A stretch of DNA of 8,565 nucleotides. Origin: Muribaculaceae bacterium (GTDB taxonomy: Bacteria > Bacteroidota > Bacteroidia > Bacteroidales > Muribaculaceae). Location of the stretch: the NCBI GenBank assembly GCA_029062725.1, contig JAIDPP010000224.1:1-8565 (forward strand), given 5' to 3'. The position numbers and the translations under genes were made by a program. This document shows, one piece after another, positions 7,566 to 8,565 of the stretch. Under the pieces are notes generated by a model that was not told the origin of the DNA, ran no database searches, and worked only from the letters and a program-made list of their open reading frames with translations. Within the stretch, counting starts at the first letter, position 1; every line of letters begins with the position of its first letter.

Positions 7566-7778
7566 TTAATCCTTCACGTTTTCGTCGTCTTTATCGGTTA
7601 TGACGAGTTTCAATCCTAACGGGTTGAGGATCTTTGTCAAGGTCTTTACAGAGGGGTTGGCATATCCTCCCTCGATAGCCTTAATCATGCGTACGCTGAC
7701 ACCTGAGAGTTCGGCTAACGCGTTCTGTGTCGATCTCAGGGATTGACGTCTGCTGCGTATTACACTTCCAATTTCCAT
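7566..7778 (-). CDS. XRE-family HTH regulator, HipB-like
   Basis: A 70-residue, almost single-domain DNA-binding protein. The HTH_3 fold covers about residues 4-61: the first helix includes IGSVIRSRRQ, the helix-turn-helix is TQNALAELSGVSVRMIKAIE (17-36), and the familiar GGYANPSVKTLTKILNPLGL (37-56) follows. The tail TDKDDENVKD is acidic. Short proteins of this form are often the antitoxin and repressor (HipB or Y4mF type) of a toxin operon, with hipA-like genes directly after. Here only 21 bases separate its stop from a strong terminator, beyond which lies the convergent transferase gene, so no partner is present downstream. The upstream side is an AT-rich gap. It is either a stand-alone regulator or a remnant of a toxin-antitoxin pair. 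The ATG at 7778 follows an A/T-rich leader with a TATATTTG box. Confidence 0.8.
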   Translation of the reverse strand: MEIGSVIRSRRQSLRSTQNALAELSGVSVRMIKAIEGGYANPSVKTLTKILNPLGLKLVITDKDDENVKD

Positions 7779-8011
7779 GGTCTCACAATAAGTTGATATG
7801 AATAATTAGTTACAAATATAGTGATTTTTATTTAAGTTTATAGTATTTGAGATTGTTTTTTTACTTTTTTATTCTAAATTCTAAAAAAATCTTAATATTC
7901 TTACACACATAAGTGAATCGAAATGCCTATATAATTTTTGATCTTAAGGAAGTAAATGGAGTATTAACATTCTTTAAGAAATGAATGAAATATTATTGCA
8001 GGGTTTCCCGA
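7779..8011. other. AT-rich intergenic region
   Basis: About 230 bases with strikingly low GC compared with the genes on the left. It holds the XRE leader and promoter box, a tandem ATTCTAA ATTCTAA (7871-7884) and runs of T and A. No ORF of convincing coding character was found; an ATG at 7981 is in frame with the small gene at 8047 but lies upstream of its likely promoter. No tRNA, IS end or riboswitch fold was recognised. Confidence 0.6.
7813..7820 (-). promoter_or_regulatory. Putative -7 box for the XRE gene
   Basis: On the minus strand TATATTTG (7820 to 7813) matches TAnnTTTG. The predicted start near 7807 leaves a leader of about 29 bases before the ATG at 7778. No TTTG lies at the expected -33 distance, which leaves room for an activator or a weak promoter. 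The surrounding sequence is AT-rich, so a chance match is possible. Confidence 0.4.
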
Positions 8012-8019
8012 TAATTTTG
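8012..8019 (+). promoter_or_regulatory. Putative -7 box for the small membrane peptide gene
   Basis: TAATTTTG matches TAnnTTTG. The start point would fall near 8026, about 20 bases before the ATG at 8047. There is no TTTG at the expected -33 distance; the nearest candidate, ATTG (7995-7998), is too close. Confidence 0.45.
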
Positions 8020-8025
8020 CAGTGT

Positions 8026-8057
8026 CAAATAAAAACAAGCTTAACAATGGAAACAAA
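8026..8057 (-). promoter_or_regulatory. Possible opposing minus-strand promoter
   Basis: On the minus strand TTTG (8057 to 8054) and TTTATTTG (8033 to 8026) are 20 bases apart. The -7 box matches TAnnTTTG at five of its six fixed positions. It would transcribe leftward towards the XRE gene and overlap the rightward promoter region. The leader here is A-rich, as is usual before start codons in this group, so the match may be chance. Confidence 0.2.
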
Positions 8058-8148
8058 CAAGACACTATCAAAGAATGTGGGTCTGGCTGTGATCTATCTG
8101 TCGGGATTATTCATAATCCTCCTCCAGCTTCGCAGTCTCATAGGCTGA
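8047..8148 (+). CDS. Small single-pass membrane peptide (33 aa), unknown function
   Basis: A 33-codon ORF: METNKTLSKN, then the hydrophobic stretch VGLAVIYLSGLFIILLQL (11-28), then RSLIG. The layout is a short polar N-terminus with two lysines, one membrane-spanning helix and an arginine near the end. Support for its being a gene: a TAnnTTTG box 28 bases upstream, an A-rich leader (AAATAAAAACAAGCTTAACA) typical of Bacteroidota start sites, and a sharp rise in GC exactly at the ATG after an AT-rich gap. I do not recognise a family. Hydrophobic peptides of this size include type I toxins and small regulators of membrane complexes, but nothing here decides between them. An in-frame ATG at 7981 would give 55 residues, but it lies before the proposed promoter. 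Confidence 0.5.
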   Translation: METNKTLSKNVGLAVIYLSGLFIILLQLRSLIG

Positions 8149-8152
8149 GATT

Positions 8153-8278
8153 ATGAGTCGTAAGGGAATGAAAAGGACCGGCATCAGTCATAGTTCCGGA
8201 GGATCGGGATTAACCGGACGGAAGATAGAGATTAACCGGACCGATGACCAGAGACTAAACTTAAAAGATTCGACTTAA
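8153..8278 (+). CDS. Possible small ORF (41 aa), unknown
   Basis: It begins four bases after the stop of the 33-residue peptide gene and runs 41 codons to a TAA: MSRKGMKRTGISHSSGGSGL, then a polar tail ending NLKDST. The product would be basic, Gly/Ser-rich and without a hydrophobic segment. It resembles no family I know. Its DNA contains repeats 22 bases apart that fall in different reading frames, which suggests constraint on the DNA or RNA rather than on the protein. It may be only the untranslated 3' part of the small transcript. Confidence 0.22.
   Translation: MSRKGMKRTGISHSSGGSGLTGRKIEINRTDDQRLNLKDST
8208..8241. repeat. Two direct repeats of GATTAACCGGAC
   Basis: GATTAACCGGAC occurs exactly at 8208-8219 and again at 8230-8241, 22 bases apart, which is about two turns of the helix. 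The spacing is not a multiple of three, so the copies are not a protein repeat. Confidence 0.6.
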
Positions 8279-8300
8279 AGATGTAATTACTTAAGAGATG
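8259..8300. repeat. Three imperfect repeats of ACTTAA(A/G)AGAT
   Basis: ACTTAAAAGAT (8259), ACTTAAAGAT (8273) and ACTTAAGAGAT (8289) follow one another at steps of 14 and 16 bases. They start inside the end of the possible 41-codon ORF and continue past its stop. Confidence 0.5.
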
Positions 8301-8310
8301 ATCAAGCCAT

Positions 8311-8337
8311 CCGGAAAGTCCGGTGTAACCGGCTTCC
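8311..8337 (+). other. CCGG-rich alternative hairpins
   Basis: Two stem-loops compete for CCGG at 8320-8323. One is CCGGA (8311-8315) with TCCGG (8319-8323). The other is a longer, bulged stem of 8313-8323 with 8329-8337, closed by the loop TGTAA. They lie just before the terminator-like hairpin and probably form the structured 3' end of the small transcript; by eye only. Confidence 0.35.
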
Positions 8338-8343
8338 ATGCAT

Positions 8344-8370
8344 GGGGTGTCGTTGAGATGACGACACCCC
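8344..8370. terminator. Terminator-like hairpin between convergent units
   Basis: GGGGTGTCGT (8344-8353) pairs perfectly with ACGACACCCC (8361-8370) around a 7-base loop. On the plus strand GTTGTTACTTATT follows, T-rich but broken. It begins four bases after the stop of the leftward regulator gene, so it may stop transcription from both sides. Confidence 0.72.
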
Positions 8371-8374
8371 GTTG

Positions 8375-8565
8375 TTACTTATTAAGGTGTCTTAGGAATA
8401 AATCCTTATCAGGGGGATTGATGATGGTGAGGGCTTTTTCTATTCTTTTCTTACGGGAATAGAATGTATTGGGTTTAATATCCAATATAGTGGCGCAAGC
8501 CAGGGAAGAAAGACCCGAAAACAAAAGAATCAAGAGGCGAAAATCCTCCGGAGAGAGTGTAGGGC
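8375..8565 (-). CDS. C-terminal end of a LuxR/NarL-like HTH regulator
   Basis: The last 62 codons of a leftward gene that enters from the right edge. The product reads PTLSPEDFRLLILLFSGLSS, then LACATILDIKPNTFYSRKKR, then IEKALTIINPPDKDLFLRHL and NK. The pattern LSPED - hydrophobic helix - G-S - ATILDIKPNTFYSRKKRIEK is the LuxR-like helix-turn-helix found at the end of many Bacteroidales regulators, which often carry TPR repeats and a membrane segment further upstream; those parts are outside the window. FYSRKKRIEK would be the DNA-recognition helix and its basic end. The TAA stop lies four bases before a strong hairpin. The reading frame is open to the window edge, but the match is from pattern memory and the subfamily is uncertain. 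Confidence 0.62.
   Translation of the reverse strand, partial: PTLSPEDFRLLILLFSGLSSLACATILDIKPNTFYSRKKRIEKALTIINPPDKDLFLRHLNK

Noticed and set aside
7981..8046. A longer 55-residue form of the small membrane peptide.
   Set aside because: The extension spans the likely promoter and AT-rich non-coding sequence; the added residues look like chance translation.
8208..8300. A CRISPR-like array.
   Set aside because: The repeats are only 10-12 bases, with gaps of 3-10 bases and few copies; this is not CRISPR geometry, and no cas gene is near.

Overview
The window reads as chromosomal DNA of a member of the Bacteroidales. The evidence is promoter signals of the Bacteroidota type (TTTG, about 20 bases, then TAnnTTTG), A-rich leaders in place of strong Shine-Dalgarno sites, a DUF4369-like lipoprotein with a thioredoxin fold, a GldE-type protein, and a LuxR-like HTH tail typical of this order. 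The fairly high GC of the coding part would fit a Muribaculaceae-like gut bacterium, but that family assignment is inference.

Left part (1-5238): the 5' end of pnp (polynucleotide phosphorylase) runs leftward off the edge. A compact divergent promoter region separates it from a rightward cluster of three genes: a thioredoxin-fold lipoprotein without a redox cysteine pair, a SUI1/YciH-type translation factor, and a 1148-residue AddA/RecB-type helicase-nuclease. The last two overlap by four bases (ATGA).

Middle (5239-7565): a second promoter, set partly inside a small palindrome, drives gldE (DUF21, paired CBS, CorC/HlyC domain) and probably the following 4'-phosphopantetheinyl transferase. 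A perfect 26-bp palindrome then ends transcription from both sides.

Right part (7566-8565): a leftward 70-residue XRE/HipB-like regulator with no toxin partner beside it. Next is a very AT-rich, gene-poor stretch, followed by a probable short rightward transcript. That transcript encodes a 33-residue single-pass membrane peptide and perhaps a 41-residue second ORF. It then passes through dense short repeats and CCGG hairpins and ends in a strong terminator-like hairpin. The window closes with the C-terminal end of a leftward LuxR/NarL-like HTH regulator.

Most of the window is ordinary housekeeping DNA. The part most worth a second look is 7980-8375, where a hydrophobic micropeptide, repeats and RNA structure lie together between two regulator genes. 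No CRISPR array, tRNA, rRNA, insertion sequence or phage gene was seen.
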